Shown here: positions 40,184 through 51,329 of the stretch, piece by piece
How positions within the stretch are numbered: the first letter of the stretch is position 1
Layout: the number at the start of each line of letters is the position of its first letter
Assembly (NCBI GenBank): GCA_037178625.1
Contig: CM074142.1
Span: forward strand, 1,426,001-1,490,000
Direction of reading: 5' to 3'
DNA length: 64,000 bases
Source of the DNA: Skeletonema tropicum
Taxonomy: Eukaryota; Bacillariophyta; Thalassiosirophyceae; Thalassiosirales; Thalassiosiraceae
The notes under the pieces: generated by a model
The model's database searches: none
Told to the model about the DNA's origin: nothing
The model's input: the letters and a program-made list of their open reading frames with translations, nothing else
Translations under genes and position numbers: made by a program

Positions 40184-42967
40184 ATGGTCAAGGCAACCAA
40201 ACGCTCCCGCAAATTCAACGCCAAAGGCGGCCCCAAAGGCATGCTCTCCAAAGGAGGCACCATCACCAAAAAGGGCAAGGTCAAGCGAGGAGGAGGCTCT
40301 AACTCCAACTCCAACAACAGCAAATCACCCGCCGAGGCAGCCGAGGCTCGAGAACGTATGAAAAGTGTCTACAGGGAAGAAAAAGAACGTGAGGAGAAAC
40401 GACGAATGGATAATGACTTTACCAATGTAGATGGGTTGGGGGAGTTGGATATGGATGCGTTTTTTGAAAAGGCTGCGGCTGGTCTTGGTGATGATGGGGC
40501 CGAGGATGATGATAGTGTCGACAGCGACAAGATTGAAGGTGATGATGGAAACGATGATAGTGACGATGATGATGATGACTCCTACGCCTCATTAGGATCT
40601 GAAGAAGAAGATATTGAAGCAAGTGAGGCACGTATGAAGAAGGAACTGGAAAAATTGAGTAAAACTGATCCAGAATTTCACAAGTATCTCAAGGATAATG
40701 AAAGCTCACTCCTTGAATATGGTGATGATGATGACGATATGGAGGATGGTGACGAAGAAGATGATTACGTCCAAGATGAAGATGCCATGGGTGATATTAT
40801 CCTTTCCGATGATGATGAAGATAATAATGAAGGGGCAGAGGAGGTGACAGATGAAGCCATCAAGAAACAATTTGAAAAGCAGCAACGTCTACAAGAGAAC
40901 AAATTTCTACTCACACCACAACGACTTGAACAAGTGGAGCAGAGTGCATTTGAATTTCATTCCATCAAGGGGTTGAAACGGATTATTTCTGCGTTTAGGA
41001 CTGCGTGTCATTTGAGTGATGCCAATCAGAAAGAGGAGGAGGTGGATAGTGATGATGAGGAGGCTATGAGGAGTAGAAAGAAGGAATTTCAGATTACAAG
41101 CCCGGTAGTCTTTGATCGGCTCATGTCGGTGTGTTTGGTAAATTGTCAGGAGGAGTTTTATTATCATTTGTTGGAGAAGAAGGATGGAGGAGAAAGTGAT
41201 GACGAGTCTGCAGCAAGTGGTAGTGACGATGATGATGATGAAGAGAAAAAGAAGGAAACGTTTGATGAGAGCAAACCCATCAACCCTTCCAAACTGTCCA
41301 AATCACCCAATTGGTCCAAAGTTGGTCCGTCAATGGAATCTTTCTTCAAGTCGACACTACACCTTCTTTCTGAGGCCGGAAAAGACGCCAACCTACTCAA
41401 ATTCGTCCTCGCGGCATTATCCAAATATGTGCCCTACCTCACTGCCTTCCCAAAGATTACCAAGAAATTGCTCAAAACATGTGTCAAACTATGGAGTGCT
41501 CCACTTGATACCTCCGAGGATTACAATGCTGTTCGTTTGCAAGCATTTCTACGCATCCGTCAGTTGGCAATTACGCAACCATATCCTCTCATTGAAGACT
41601 GTCTGAAGATGACATATCTTTCCTACGCGCAACGATCCAAGTTTGGTACCGCATCTAACGTTACCTCTGTCCTTCCAACACTCACCTTCATGGGAAATTG
41701 TATCGTGGAGCTGTACACACTTGATTATGCCAGTGCCTACCAACACGCCTTCATCTACATTCGTCAGTTGGCGTTGCATTTGCGTACGGCATTGATGAAG
41801 CATACCCCAGAGAGTTTGGCGGCTGTTTATTGCTGGCAGTACATTCACTGTCTCAAGCTCTGGGTGGCTGTATTGAGTGCTTCTCAGAAGAAAACTGATT
41901 CCTTGGACGAATCTACTAGTAAGTTGGGTGGTGGGGCAGGAAAAGATGAAGAGGCAAACTTACTTCGATCATTGGTATATCCTTTGACGGAGATTATTTT
42001 AGGAGTTTGCCGTTTGGTACCCACCACACGGTATGTACCACTTCGTCTCCACTGTGTACGATTGTTGCAACAGTTGGCTGCTTCTACAGAAAGTTTCATC
42101 CCTACGACTTCTCTCTTGCTGGGAATTTTGGATTTGAAGGAGATTAGTATGAAGCCACTCCATCAAGGAGGTGGCAAGAAGAAAAAGAAGAAGAAGGACG
42201 ATGTCAGAGGGTTGCGATTGCCATTGATTCTAAAGTTGCCCAAGGAGAGTACTTTGAGAACTATGGAACAGTTAGATGCAGTGTTGAAGGAAACGTTTGT
42301 TCTCTTGAACAGAGAAGTTGACTTGTATAGGTATTCACCGGGCTTCCCTGAGTTTACCTTTACTATTTTGCAGAGATTGAGAAAGGTAAGTCGGAATCGT
42401 GCCAACTATAATGATTGAAATATTTTGTTTACCCGTTGACTCAACGCACTCTCATCTTTTCTACACTCTTTATAGTTTAACAAAGACGTCAGCAACGGGA
42501 GATGGCGTGCGTACGCAAAAGGCACGATTGAACTTTGCGATAAGTACTCAGCTTTGGTCATTCAAGGTCGCTCTACTCTTGTTGACGCTCCAAAAGATAT
42601 TCGAAGATTGGAGGCACTGAAACCCACCACTACGCCTTCCATGGGGAAAAGATATGAAGCATCTGTCGCAAAGGAAAAGAGGCTTGAAGCTGCCACTCAG
42701 CCGGTAATGAAGGCCAAAGCCAAGACTGCTCCCAGTGCAGATAGTAGTCAGAGTAGTAAGCAGAAGTCGGGAAATAAGCGCAAGAGTGATGAAGTCAATG
42801 ATGAGTCAGACTCTGAGGAAGAATCAAAGAAGAGTAAGAAGACCAAGCCAAAGGCAAAGAAGAAGAAGGCTGTTGTAAATGAGGCCGATCTCAAGAATGT
42901 CGAGGCACTCAAGGAGGAAGATGAAGTAGAAGAGGGTATCGTATGGTCAGATAGTGATTCAGATTAA
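40184..42967 (+). CDS. NOC2: Nucleolar complex protein 2 (Noc2) homologue
   Basis: Two exons, 40184-42385 and 42476-42967, joined by a 90-bp GTAAGT...TATAG intron in phase 0, give 897 residues. The N-terminus is basic with a KRSRKFNAKGG start, then long acidic Asp/Glu runs. The core (residues about 400-760) is the Noc2 family domain: LRIRQLAITQPYPLIEDCLK, LPTLTFMGNCIVELY, AFIYIRQLALHLRTAL and YPLTEIILGVCRLVP are close to yeast and human Noc2. The C-terminus is Lys/Ser/Glu-rich and ends in VWSDSDSD. Noc2 works with Noc1 and Noc3 in assembly and export of pre-60S ribosomal particles in the nucleolus. The length is somewhat above yeast (710). Clear single-copy housekeeping gene. Confidence 0.92.
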
Positions 42968-43030
42968 CTTAACAAACTTATTTTGATATATACAAGAGAG
43001 AAATGGTTGTTTGGATTGTACATGTTGTGT

Positions 43031-43297
43031 TCAAAATTGACTCAATGCCCTCTCGTAAGCACGTTGCCGTGAAGGTAAAGAACTTCTCTTTGAGATTCGT
43101 GATAGTAGAGCCGGATCAAACCGAGTTTGTGCAAAGATGATGCTCTTAGTATGTCTCTGTCTTTCAATCTTGGACATACGCATCAGACTTGGACTCATGA
43201 AATTGTCCATTCCAACAGTCTCGCATAAGTCTTCGGGTGTAAGAGCCTGTCCCGTTGTTAGTATTCTTGAGACCTCGACTGCCATTCGTAGGACCAT
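43031..43297 (-). CDS. Small conserved-type hypothetical, possibly last exon
   Basis: An 88-residue frame from 43297, convergent with NOC2 (63 bp between stops). The sequence is protein-like: MDNFMSPSLMRMSKIERQR, then IIFAQTRFDPALLSRISKRS and SRQRAYERALSQF. The order GMDNF-SPxL, R-rich, IxxAQ, S...RA resembles the C-terminal half of the diatom-family protein at 5384-6004, so this may be a truncated relative or the last exon of a longer gene. No upstream exon could be fixed. Function unknown. Confidence 0.4.
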   Translation of the reverse strand: MVLRMAVEVSRILTTGQALTPEDLCETVGMDNFMSPSLMRMSKIERQRHTKSIIFAQTRFDPALLSRISKRSSLPSRQRAYERALSQF

Positions 43298-44556
43298 CCT
43301 TTTTTGGTTATTCTGATCTTCCTTTGAGTACCATGCTGAAGCGAGATCTTTCTCCAGCCATTTTTCTTGTACTTATTGGATGGGGGTTTGAAACAGTAAT
43401 GGAAGTTGTATGCTATGAAGAACAAAGAATGATGCAGCAGACTACCCACTACCCACCAGCCACATGCTCGCTAGCTTGTTTTCTCTTGTTAGGTGGCCAT
43501 CGCTGTCATGCTTGGAAAGCCCCACAAGCGCCGCGCGTGGAGGAGAAGGAGGCTCCGCGCGCGTGGAAAAAACACCCTACATAGGATCTTCAGACACCTG
43601 TCTGAGTCACTTGGAGGACTCAGCACAAGTGCTGAGACTTATACAACATCGCATCATCGAAGTAGTAACCATTGTATCCTATTGTACTTAGTGAGTAGTG
43701 ATGGAGTTCCTGATTGAGTCCATCGCATTGTGCATTGCCACGCTGAGATAAATTTGGGGTCTTTTATGAGTACTTCTAGACTTGTTCATTCAAGTACTCC
43801 TTCATAGAATCAATGTTCACGGGAGATTAGATCTTCTTCTCTCTTACTTAGAGAGTCTACGATACTATAAGTAGAGAGAGAGAATTCCTGTTCATTTCTG
43901 TACTGTTGGAAAGTTTGGCTTGGTTGCCTTTTCTTAGCTTGCGTGGTGTGGTGAACTAACTCTAGATTGAAAATATCTTGTTACACTCTCTCTAGAGATT
44001 CATGGAAGGTAGACATGCCGCTGAGTCAGCATGATGTATGACCCGCCCCGATCGCGAAGCCAGAAATCAGCAGAAATCGCACTCTCTCTTTGCAATTACA
44101 TTATTGCCAGCTGTTTACAAGAAGATAGATAGATAGAATGCCGTAACTTGTTACTCCTATGACCCCAATATCGCGAAGCCAGAAATGACCCACCGACACC
44201 AATGAGGTCTTAGACCGGTACCCAATATTATCCATGGCCTTTATGACCTCAATATGTAGAACTGACTGACGAGACCGAATTATGTAGTCCCACCAGTACC
44301 TTGGGAAGGAATGGTCATTAGTCGTGTACGGTATTGGATAACGAATACGAGGTCATTTCGACAGATTTTTTGCTCTTAATTGCGGACCTCTTGCTGACAT
44401 TACTATGACCGACTTCACTACCTCACCATATGACCACTTTACACTGCTTTAGAACACGGCAACCTTCCTGCCCTTGCTGCCTTAGAAGTAGGCAACCCTG
44501 TCTCATAATAAATTTATTACTTGAGGAGGTATATCATCATACATTATCATCAAATC
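43298..44556. other. 1.25 kb intergenic region
   Basis: Only short frames. The phrase cgcgaagccagaaat occurs twice (about 44054 and 44173) about 120 bp apart, suggesting a small decayed duplication. A gatagata run lies near 44127. It should contain the promoter of the HSF gene at 44557. Confidence 0.3.
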
Positions 44557-45702
44557 ATGTTGCCACAAGCTACCATTATCACTGTTGTGGACACCAAAGA
44601 TGGCAGCAGCCCTCCTCCTTCGAGTGGGTTGGACTTGCTTTTTGCCGCCGCCTCACAACGCCAACAACCCAAGACGCCAGGCCGTGCCGTGACCGACTGC
44701 GGGAGCACGATTAGTTCTCTCTCCTCTGAAGTCGACGTACCCCAAACTCCACCTCCTACGAAGACATTCTTTCCCGAGGTACTCATGGAAATGTTGAATA
44801 ACAATCAATGCTTTGGCCACATTTTCTCTTGGAAGCCCGATGGCAAATCGTTTGTCATCAAGAGCAGGCATGAGTTCAAAGAGAAGGTCCTGCCATTGTA
44901 TTTCAAGTCCAATTTCGACAGCTTCCTCCGAAAGCTGAAGAGGTGGGGCTTCGAGAAAGACAAGGTCAATCGTCGAGGCGATCCATCAATCGAATTCTCC
45001 CACAGGTACTTCCGTCGAGATGAGAGCGGCTTGTGTCTACGCATGCGCTGCAAGTCTGGACCAGGTAGGATGGCCGACGACAGTTGTAATATTCAAGAAG
45101 ATCCTCAAGAAGTCATGAGATCTTCACAAGTCATGAGAACATCACCTGCACATGAAGATGCCATGCGTCACAAGGTTGCGTTGGTTGATCAATTGATGAA
45201 TCAACAGGCCATCCAGAACCGTCTCCTCGAAGAAATCAACCAAGCTGCAATCGCAGAAAAAATGGCTGCATTAAATGCTGGTAGACGTGACCGCACTTAT
45301 GATCAATCTTTGATCACTGATCGGCTACGGGATATTAATCAAGCGCAACTTCTGATGAAGAAGCAGATGATTGTTGCCGCAAAGAAGGCACAATTGTCTG
45401 ATAGATTGTCCGAGTACATGGCAGCCCCGCATCTTGAGCAGGAAAGAACTATGAATGAGACCCATCAAGGCTACCAACACCTCTCTCAATTACAATTACA
45501 AAGACTTGGTCAGATCTTGGATGTCAATGCTCTCAATGACGATGCCATTGCAAGATATTATCGCCCCATGTCAGGAAGTCTCCGAACACAGCACAGCCGA
45601 GAAGCCCTGCGTGCGTCTATTCTCGCTAAGAGACAAGAGCTTGGCCTTTCTCAACCTCAGCAGACAAATTTGCGCATGCCATTTGCCCCTTCTCAATTTT
45701 GA
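44557..45702 (+). CDS. Heat-shock-factor-type transcription factor
   Basis: A 381-residue protein from the ATG at 44557 (the frame extends upstream only from a TTG). An HSF DNA-binding domain spans about residues 67-170: KTFFPEVLMEMLNNNQ, then IFSWKPDGKSFVIKS, then VLPLYFKSNFDSFLRKLKRWGF with the recognition helix, then HRYFRRD. This is the HSF winged helix that recognises nGAAn repeats. The C-terminal half is Gln/Met/Leu-rich with helices (LVDQLMNQQAIQNRLLEEI), perhaps for oligomerisation. Diatoms carry a strongly expanded HSF family, so the target genes of this member cannot be guessed. Single exon; same strand as the B9D1 gene 256 bp downstream. Confidence 0.9.
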   Translation: MLPQATIITVVDTKDGSSPPPSSGLDLLFAAASQRQQPKTPGRAVTDCGSTISSLSSEVDVPQTPPPTKTFFPEVLMEMLNNNQCFGHIFSWKPDGKSFVIKSRHEFKEKVLPLYFKSNFDSFLRKLKRWGFEKDKVNRRGDPSIEFSHRYFRRDESGLCLRMRCKSGPGRMADDSCNIQEDPQEVMRSSQVMRTSPAHEDAMRHKVALVDQLMNQQAIQNRLLEEINQAAIAEKMAALNAGRRDRTYDQSLITDRLRDINQAQLLMKKQMIVAAKKAQLSDRLSEYMAAPHLEQERTMNETHQGYQHLSQLQLQRLGQILDVNALNDDAIARYYRPMSGSLRTQHSREALRASILAKRQELGLSQPQQTNLRMPFAPSQF

Positions 45703-45958
45703 AGGAAGACAATCTTGCTTCCAGTATCTCCCGCAGACGCAGAGGGATATCAGAGGGGAAACAGTTTTGAAATTGTAGGTTAATATATACTTAGTTTTCA
45801 TTGCACATTGACGAAATAATCATCATAATGTACCATAATTGTTTCTTGTTTCAACTCTCTCTTCAGTTTTTCGTTCCCCATTGTTCTCGATGCGTGACCT
45901 AAGTATCATCCTCGATTTAAAATTTTACGCTTTGGCTTGCTCATTTTATTTGTTCAAA

Positions 45959-46678
45959 ATGACGGACCGTGCCATTGAAGAATCTCCTCTGCATTCCAGC
46001 AACAACCTTCGTCTAAAGAGTCGACCAAGTCGTCTCAGCCTAAAGCAAAGGCAAAGAGATTGTAGCATTGCTGGAACGACCGAGAAGACATCATCGTCAT
46101 TTTTCCTAATGATCACGGGCCAAATTGAATGCGCTCACACATCGTCATCTCCCGTGGTGAACACTCAACTATACTGTCGATATGCGTTTTCCCACGGCCC
46201 AGATTGGATTGTATCACACGGTATGACCCAGGGAATAACGCAGATTGCCGGCTCTCGAAGTGCATTGAAAAGTAGTGACGAGGAAGGGAAAGGCAGCGTA
46301 ATTGTATGGAATTTTCCGATTGAAATCTCTTTCCAATCCACAAACACGTATGGTTGGCCTCGACTCTGCTTATCAGTGTATGGCATTGACTTCTTAGGGC
46401 GAGATGTATTACGCGGATATGCAAGTATGCTGCTACCCATCAACCCAGGGAGGCACACTAAATCCGTCAAGACGTATCGTCCGGTGAGTGGAAGTGCATT
46501 GCAGCAATTCATTTCTTGGTTGACAGCGACACAGCCAGAATACCATGATACAAAGATCACCGCAAGTGGTGAAGGAAGGGCATTAACAAGAGTGGTTGGT
46601 GAGAGTAATCTTACGTTGAAGATAAATTTGGTCACCACCCGAAAGGACTTTCAATCTTTCGGGTATACTTCAAAATAG
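45959..46678 (+). CDS. B9D1: B9 domain-containing protein 1 (ciliary transition zone)
   Basis: A 239-residue protein from the ATG at 45959 (MTDRAIEESP). The B9 domain covers about residues 44-235: GQIECAHTSSSPV, LYCRYAFSHGPDWIVSHG, GSVIVWNFPIEISFQSTN, YGWPRLCLSVYGIDFLGRDV, LRGYASMLLPINPGRHTKSV and PEYHDTKITASGEGRALTRV. All of these match animal B9D1 block for block. B9D1 belongs with B9D2 and MKS1 to the transition-zone complex that gates protein entry into cilia. In a diatom this points to flagellated male gametes, hence a centric species. The N-terminal about 40 residues are Ser/Arg-rich and not conserved. Single exon. The start is the best ATG; an in-frame ATG at about 45890 is possible. 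Confidence 0.9.
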   Translation: MTDRAIEESPLHSSNNLRLKSRPSRLSLKQRQRDCSIAGTTEKTSSSFFLMITGQIECAHTSSSPVVNTQLYCRYAFSHGPDWIVSHGMTQGITQIAGSRSALKSSDEEGKGSVIVWNFPIEISFQSTNTYGWPRLCLSVYGIDFLGRDVLRGYASMLLPINPGRHTKSVKTYRPVSGSALQQFISWLTATQPEYHDTKITASGEGRALTRVVGESNLTLKINLVTTRKDFQSFGYTSK

Positions 46679-46895
46679 ATTCTGTTCACTTGCAATTGTC
46701 GGTGTGTCGCATTATACATAAGCGTTTAACTTATCTGGATTGTAATTCTCTCCCGTACAGCGTTTCCAATCATTTTTCTTGCGCATTCTTGCTGAAAATT
46801 ATGTATGAATTGTTGCATGGAGAAAATCAACCAAATTTTGTCGTCGCCGCCCAATCTAGTCAGCCTTCAATATGAACAGTATTTGATGTCCCTGT

Positions 46896-47467
46896 CTACG
46901 CCGCAGCCTGCTGAGCAGCAGCCTTGGCCGCCTCCACAGCCGCCTTTTGCATAGCATTCTGCATTTCTTGAATAGCTTTTCCCAATTCCTCATATCGCCC
47001 CTCCTTCTTGGATATTAACCCCTCAATCTTTTTAATCTCGCCCGAAATGAATTCCAATCGTTTCTCGACCGTGTCTGTGGCATCCGAGAGGTCATTTTTC
47101 AGTAGGACTGGTCCTACTTGTTTGTAGATTGTGGCGTCGGATGATTCCTTTTCGCATATTTCCAATTCCTATCGTTGTTTTCAGTGAAGGCGGAGAAACA
47201 TTGCAGCGAGAGCGGTCGACAATGACAAAAGTCAACGAGAAATTAATAAATGAGACACGAAACAATTAAATGCATAGGCGTCCAAGTTGTTACGATGCAA
47301 GCAAATCAACCTTTTCTCACCTCCTTGACCATTTCATTTTCGTTTCTTTGCGCAATCAATGTTTGCAAATCTTGATGGTGCGCTAACATCTCTTGCTCGA
47401 GCTTTTGGCGCTCCACGAGCTTTTCATTTACTGCGTCTGCTGCTTGGGCGCCGATATTGGTTGTCAT
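46896..47467 (-). CDS. PFDN6: Prefoldin subunit 6 (beta class)
   Basis: Two exons, 47321-47467 and 46896-47168, with a 152-bp GTGAG...TAG intron in phase 0, give 139 residues. Exon 1 encodes the first coiled-coil (EKLVERQKLEQEMLAHHQDL then QTLIAQRNENEMVKE). Exon 2 encodes the beta-prefoldin hairpin signature (YKQVGPVLLKNDLSDA) and the second coiled-coil (VEKRLEFISGEIKKIEG). The C-terminus is Ala-rich (AAVEAAKAAAQQAAA). Length fits the family (about 125-140). Prefoldin is a hexameric jellyfish-shaped co-chaperone that delivers unfolded actin and tubulin to CCT. The gene is divergent from the cysteine-repeat gene at 48598 and is the parent of the fragment at 29172-29402. An upstream ATG at 47548 is in frame but unlikely. 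Confidence 0.9.
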
Positions 47468-48597
47468 TTTGGTTCGGCGGTGTGTTTGTTTGAAGGTGAT
47501 GGAAATGGTGGTGTGCGTGTTGTTGTTTGTGGTCCCGTGGTGTGACATGTGGTGTGTGGTGTGTGCGTGGTGTGTGGTGTGTGGTGTAGGTCGGGCTTTA
47601 GGTTATTTTTGTGCTACGGTAAACTACGTATCACTGGTATTGTAAACAAGAAAAGTATCTGTAGATGGCTGAGAAGACTCTTGAGTCGACTGAGAGCTAC
47701 TTCTTTGTGAAGTAGATCTGCCACCTGTACTGTGTAATAAATATGAAATTTGGATAAAGTAGTGAGTACATTTGTCAGCCTATCGACCTCCCTACGGCCA
47801 ATTGAAAAATGGTTTTGTTCGCCCACGTGTATGTTTTGGCGGGTCAGGCTTATTGTTATTGTCATTGTCATTGCAATCGCTATTGTCAAACAACAGCACC
47901 CAAGAAGACACTATAGGCCTGCACTAGTGTGAGTTGCGCGGCGTCGTTTTCGAACACCGTCCGTGCGGGACACAAACAAGTGATTTTATGTCTTCACGAG
48001 CGCTTGCCGCAAGTGAAGACATAAGGTCACGAGTTTTGTGTCGTGGCGGGCGACGGTGTGAGAAACGATCAGCGCAATGAACACGAGTGCCCGACCTGAC
48101 TGTGTCGTGACTCGGGCCGAGTGCAAAAAAGATCGGCAAACACTGCTCAAAAGGCGGCCACAAACGATGAACCAAGACTTAACTCAGCGCACTTGCGCCT
48201 GACGAACTAAGTAATTTACTTTACCCCAACACTCTCGTGTATCACTGCGCTCTCCACTCGTGCTGTGATAATCATTCCTGCGTGAGGACAATAGTGTTGT
48301 CAATATGCGCAATTTTTACTTGCTGCCAGTGTCTCCTGCCGTGAGTGTCGTGAAGAGTGAGGACGCTTTTTGAGCAGTGTGTGTCCGATTTTTCTTTTTG
48401 TGTCCGGCCCCGTTGCGACCATAAGAACACGCGTCCTCACTCTATCTATCTAAAACACAGAGGTGAGTCCTCACTCCAAAACACAGAGGTGACCAAGATC
48501 TATGCTTCTCGCGAAGATCTCCAATCCAGAATATATCTCACATATCTCATAAACAGCAACAGCAATCATTTCAACTACCATTACCTCCTCCATCAAC
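47468..48597. promoter_or_regulatory. Divergent intergenic region between prefoldin-6 and the cysteine-repeat gene
   Basis: Both genes are transcribed outward from here. The last about 170 bp before 48598 (acgcgtcctc, the ggtgaccaag box, cgcaaagatct-like segment, aacagcaacagcaatcattt) are conserved upstream of the copies at 28893 and 56366. That conservation marks a probable core promoter and 5' UTR. A gtgtgtggtg repeat lies near 47550. A fold-back insertion, listed separately, enlarges the region. Confidence 0.6.
47912..48423. mobile_element. Hairpin-forming insertion in the promoter
   Basis: Comparison with the copy at 28.9-29.1 kb, where gaagacac runs straight into agaacacgcgtcc, shows that about 510 bp were inserted here. 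The insert contains an imperfect hairpin at about 47937-48085 with a perfect core stem (ttatgtcttcac and gtgaagacataa). A second inverted pair lies at about 48113-48170 and 48350-48415 (cactgctcaaaa and ttttgagcagtg). No frame of note. Ends and TSD are not resolved. Confidence 0.6.
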
Positions 48598-49849
48598 ATG
48601 AAGTGCATCTTCCTCAAACTTACTGCCTTTGCCATGTTGGCAACTGCGTCGGGCGTCTACGCTAGCAGCCACGGCGATGAGTCATCATCTACCACCCGCC
48701 AGACTCTTCGCGGATCGCTCCTGAACGAAGACGAAGGAGAGGACTCGGGTTGGTGGCCCTGGAACCGGAACCGGAACCCCGGCGCGAGTGACTTGTCCAT
48801 TTGCACGTCCCACTGTCATTGTTCTCAAGGTAAGGAATTTCACTGGAATAGCACACAGTTTCATTTTAGTCTTCTGTTCCTCTTACTCTTATGTCCTACG
48901 TTCATCCTCTCTAAATAATAATAATGCTCCTTCTCTTCTAACTCCTTGCCCTTGCTTATTTCGCATCACAGGAGATTGCGACATGCCTAAGTGCATATCC
49001 GATTGCCAATGTCCTGGAGGTAAGGCTTCTTTTCATGAAACTTTTCTTTCACATTCACTGCTCATGATAATAGTAATAGTAGTATGTTATTAAACTTTCT
49101 CCTTCCTTGGAACTCCTTATTCTTGTCATAATTGCATAACAGGAGATTGCGACATGCCTAGATGCAGAAGCAACTGCCAATGTTCCAAGGGTACGGCTCT
49201 TCTTTTGAAGCTTTGTGTGCGTGTGCCACATTTTATGTCGTGAGACTCTAACCTTCTCTTTCCTTGGAACTCCTTATCCTCATCATTTTCGCACAACAGG
49301 AGATTGCGACATGCCTAAGTGCAAGTCCAATTGCCAATGCCCTGGAGGTAAGGCTCTTCTTTTGAAGCTCTTCTCTACAAATTATACTTTGTGTGCGTTT
49401 GCCCGTCATCATTTGTCGTGAGACTCTAACCTTCTCCTTCCTTGGAACTCCTTACCCTTGTCATTTTCGCATAACAGGAGATTGCGACATGCCTAGCTGC
49501 TCAAGCAACTGCCAATGTTCCTCGGGTAAGGCTTTCTATTAGATTTGCTCTCTCCATAGAAACAGAAAATGATGTTGTGTGCCTATCTTATGTATGGAAT
49601 GTGTAGCCTCTAACATCTCTTGGAACTCCTTGTGCTTGCTAATTTTACATCACAGGAGATTGCAATATGTCTGGATGCACAAGCATCTGCCAATGTGCTG
49701 CAGGTAATTGCCAAAGAAGAGGTGACGAGGAAGGTGACTCCTTCGATCAGTTGCCCTTTGATGGAGATGAAGAGGAGTATGATTATGGGGACTTTGATCG
49801 CGATGAAGATAAAGAGTTGGACGAAGCTGTTGCATTCGCCCAAGCTTAG
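48598..49849 (+). CDS. Secreted cysteine-repeat protein with 48-nt cassette exons, copy 2
   Basis: Six exons: 48598-48829, 48972-49019, 49143-49190, 49300-49347, 49478-49525 and 49656-49849, all GT-AG, phase 1, total 205 residues. Exon 1 gives a signal peptide (MKCIFLKLTAFAMLATASG), an acidic linker (LRGSLLNEDEGEDSGWW) and a first CxxxCxC unit. Exons 2-5 are exactly 48 nt and each encode one 16-residue repeat (GDCDMPKCISDCQCPG, GDCDMPRCRSNCQCSK, GDCDMPKCKSNCQCPG, GDCDMPSCSSNCQCSS). The last exon fuses a repeat (GDCNMSGCTSICQCAA) to an acidic tail (DQLPFDGDEEEYDYGD) ending FAQA. The fusion arose by deletion of the intron seen in copy 3. No known domain is recognised. A secreted disulfide-rich or metal-binding protein is inferred. 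The exon 3 donor is GTACGG, others mostly GTAAGG. Confidence 0.8.
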
Positions 49850-50029
49850 AGAGAAGTGAGGTTTCTGTCGATGCAGCACAGGTGTTGTAATGCACCACCA
49901 CCCACGATTCAAAGTGGGATGACGGACAGACGGGTCACGCATCATCATCATCCTTCTCATTCTTTTTTTAGAGGGGCAAAATCGACCTGCACCATGGGAT
50001 TATTGCCGTAGTAATGATACTACACACCT

Positions 50030-50123
50030 TTAATTCACCCCTCATGTGGACCCCTCTTTATATGTTCCTCTTCACACTCTATTGAATCACATATCAAGAG
50101 GGGTCCACATGAGGGGTAAATTA
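50030..50123. repeat. Short palindromic MITE-like unit
   Basis: Arms ttacccctcatgtgg-type: the left arm has cacccctcatgtggacccct, mirrored by aggggtccacatgaggggt on the right, with a 35-bp loop. The same palindrome is present in the sister element near 59235-59335. It is therefore part of the element, not a later insertion. Confidence 0.7.
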
Positions 50124-51329
50124 GATAGTGATTTATGGAACCATTAAGATGAGAGCTGCCACTTGCATAGGACCCTCATGCCCACCTTATCCTTATAAAT
50201 AACAATCTGTTGTGAGTGAACACATGTCAAATAGCCCATATTCTGCTTCTATCTTACTTTATAAAACGTTTGACTACCCAATAAGTCTGTGGTTCTTAGT
50301 ATTTATGCCAAAGGGGGGTATAAGCGGGGCAAAAGTCTACGTAAAAATTGCCAATTCGCAATGATACAGGAGTCTCCTGACATTGTACCAGATTCCACCC
50401 CCGTCAACTTCTGTCTAGCTCATCCTGCATCCAGCTATTATCACGGTTCATCCACATTATCGGCGAAAAGTCAGTGTATCCCCACTGTATAGCGATCAGC
50501 ATCCCAAAGTATTAGCTCCACTTAGAACTTGTATTGTTGCGTGATCCGGTCTCTATCCAACAATATCTGTGATACCGATCAATCCTCTGTGCTATCAGTT
50601 GCATATTAGCATTATAGAAGCGAAGGGGATGAAATAAATGATATTTGGATCATGTCATCGCATTGTAACACCGTCGTATTAAACGATATCAATATTCGAT
50701 GACCCGTCGGTGGTGCATGTCGAACCTAGTGGAGTGTATTCAGAGTTGTCGATCCGGAAGATCAGTCAAGACGACTCCGTTATACTCTTGATGAGGTTGC
50801 CGTCGATGAATGGTGTTTGTATGACTTCACTATCACTATATCCCCGATCATCGGGACCGGCGACACGATGATACGCCGATAAAAAGGCCGCTGCCAGGGA
50901 CTGTATATTATGCACCTATCTCATAATCCAATGTAACCATGTTGTCAATTTATATTTCAAAGACATAATAGAAGAGATATTCCTCGAAGTAAAGAGGCGA
51001 TGTCGTCGAAGTGGCGATGATTTTGATAGGGCGAAGTGACGGCTATCATCGTGGTGAACTACTAGCTTTTGTATGTGGGGCTTCATTTAGGTTATTTTTG
51101 GGTGGAGGTGGAATAATCAGGTCACTCCGTGAAGCGCCCCCGGAGGGACGGTTGGCACGCCAAAGTAGTTTGTTGGTACGTGTAAAACAGAGAAGTGAGA
51201 GCAAATAGGAAAGAAGGTCAAATGTAAGAGTGGATTAATTTGTCCAAGCATACAAGCATAGTAGTTCATGTACATGTATATGTATATTGATTATACATTA
51301 GTGTTACTAGTTTTCATTATTTGATGTGA

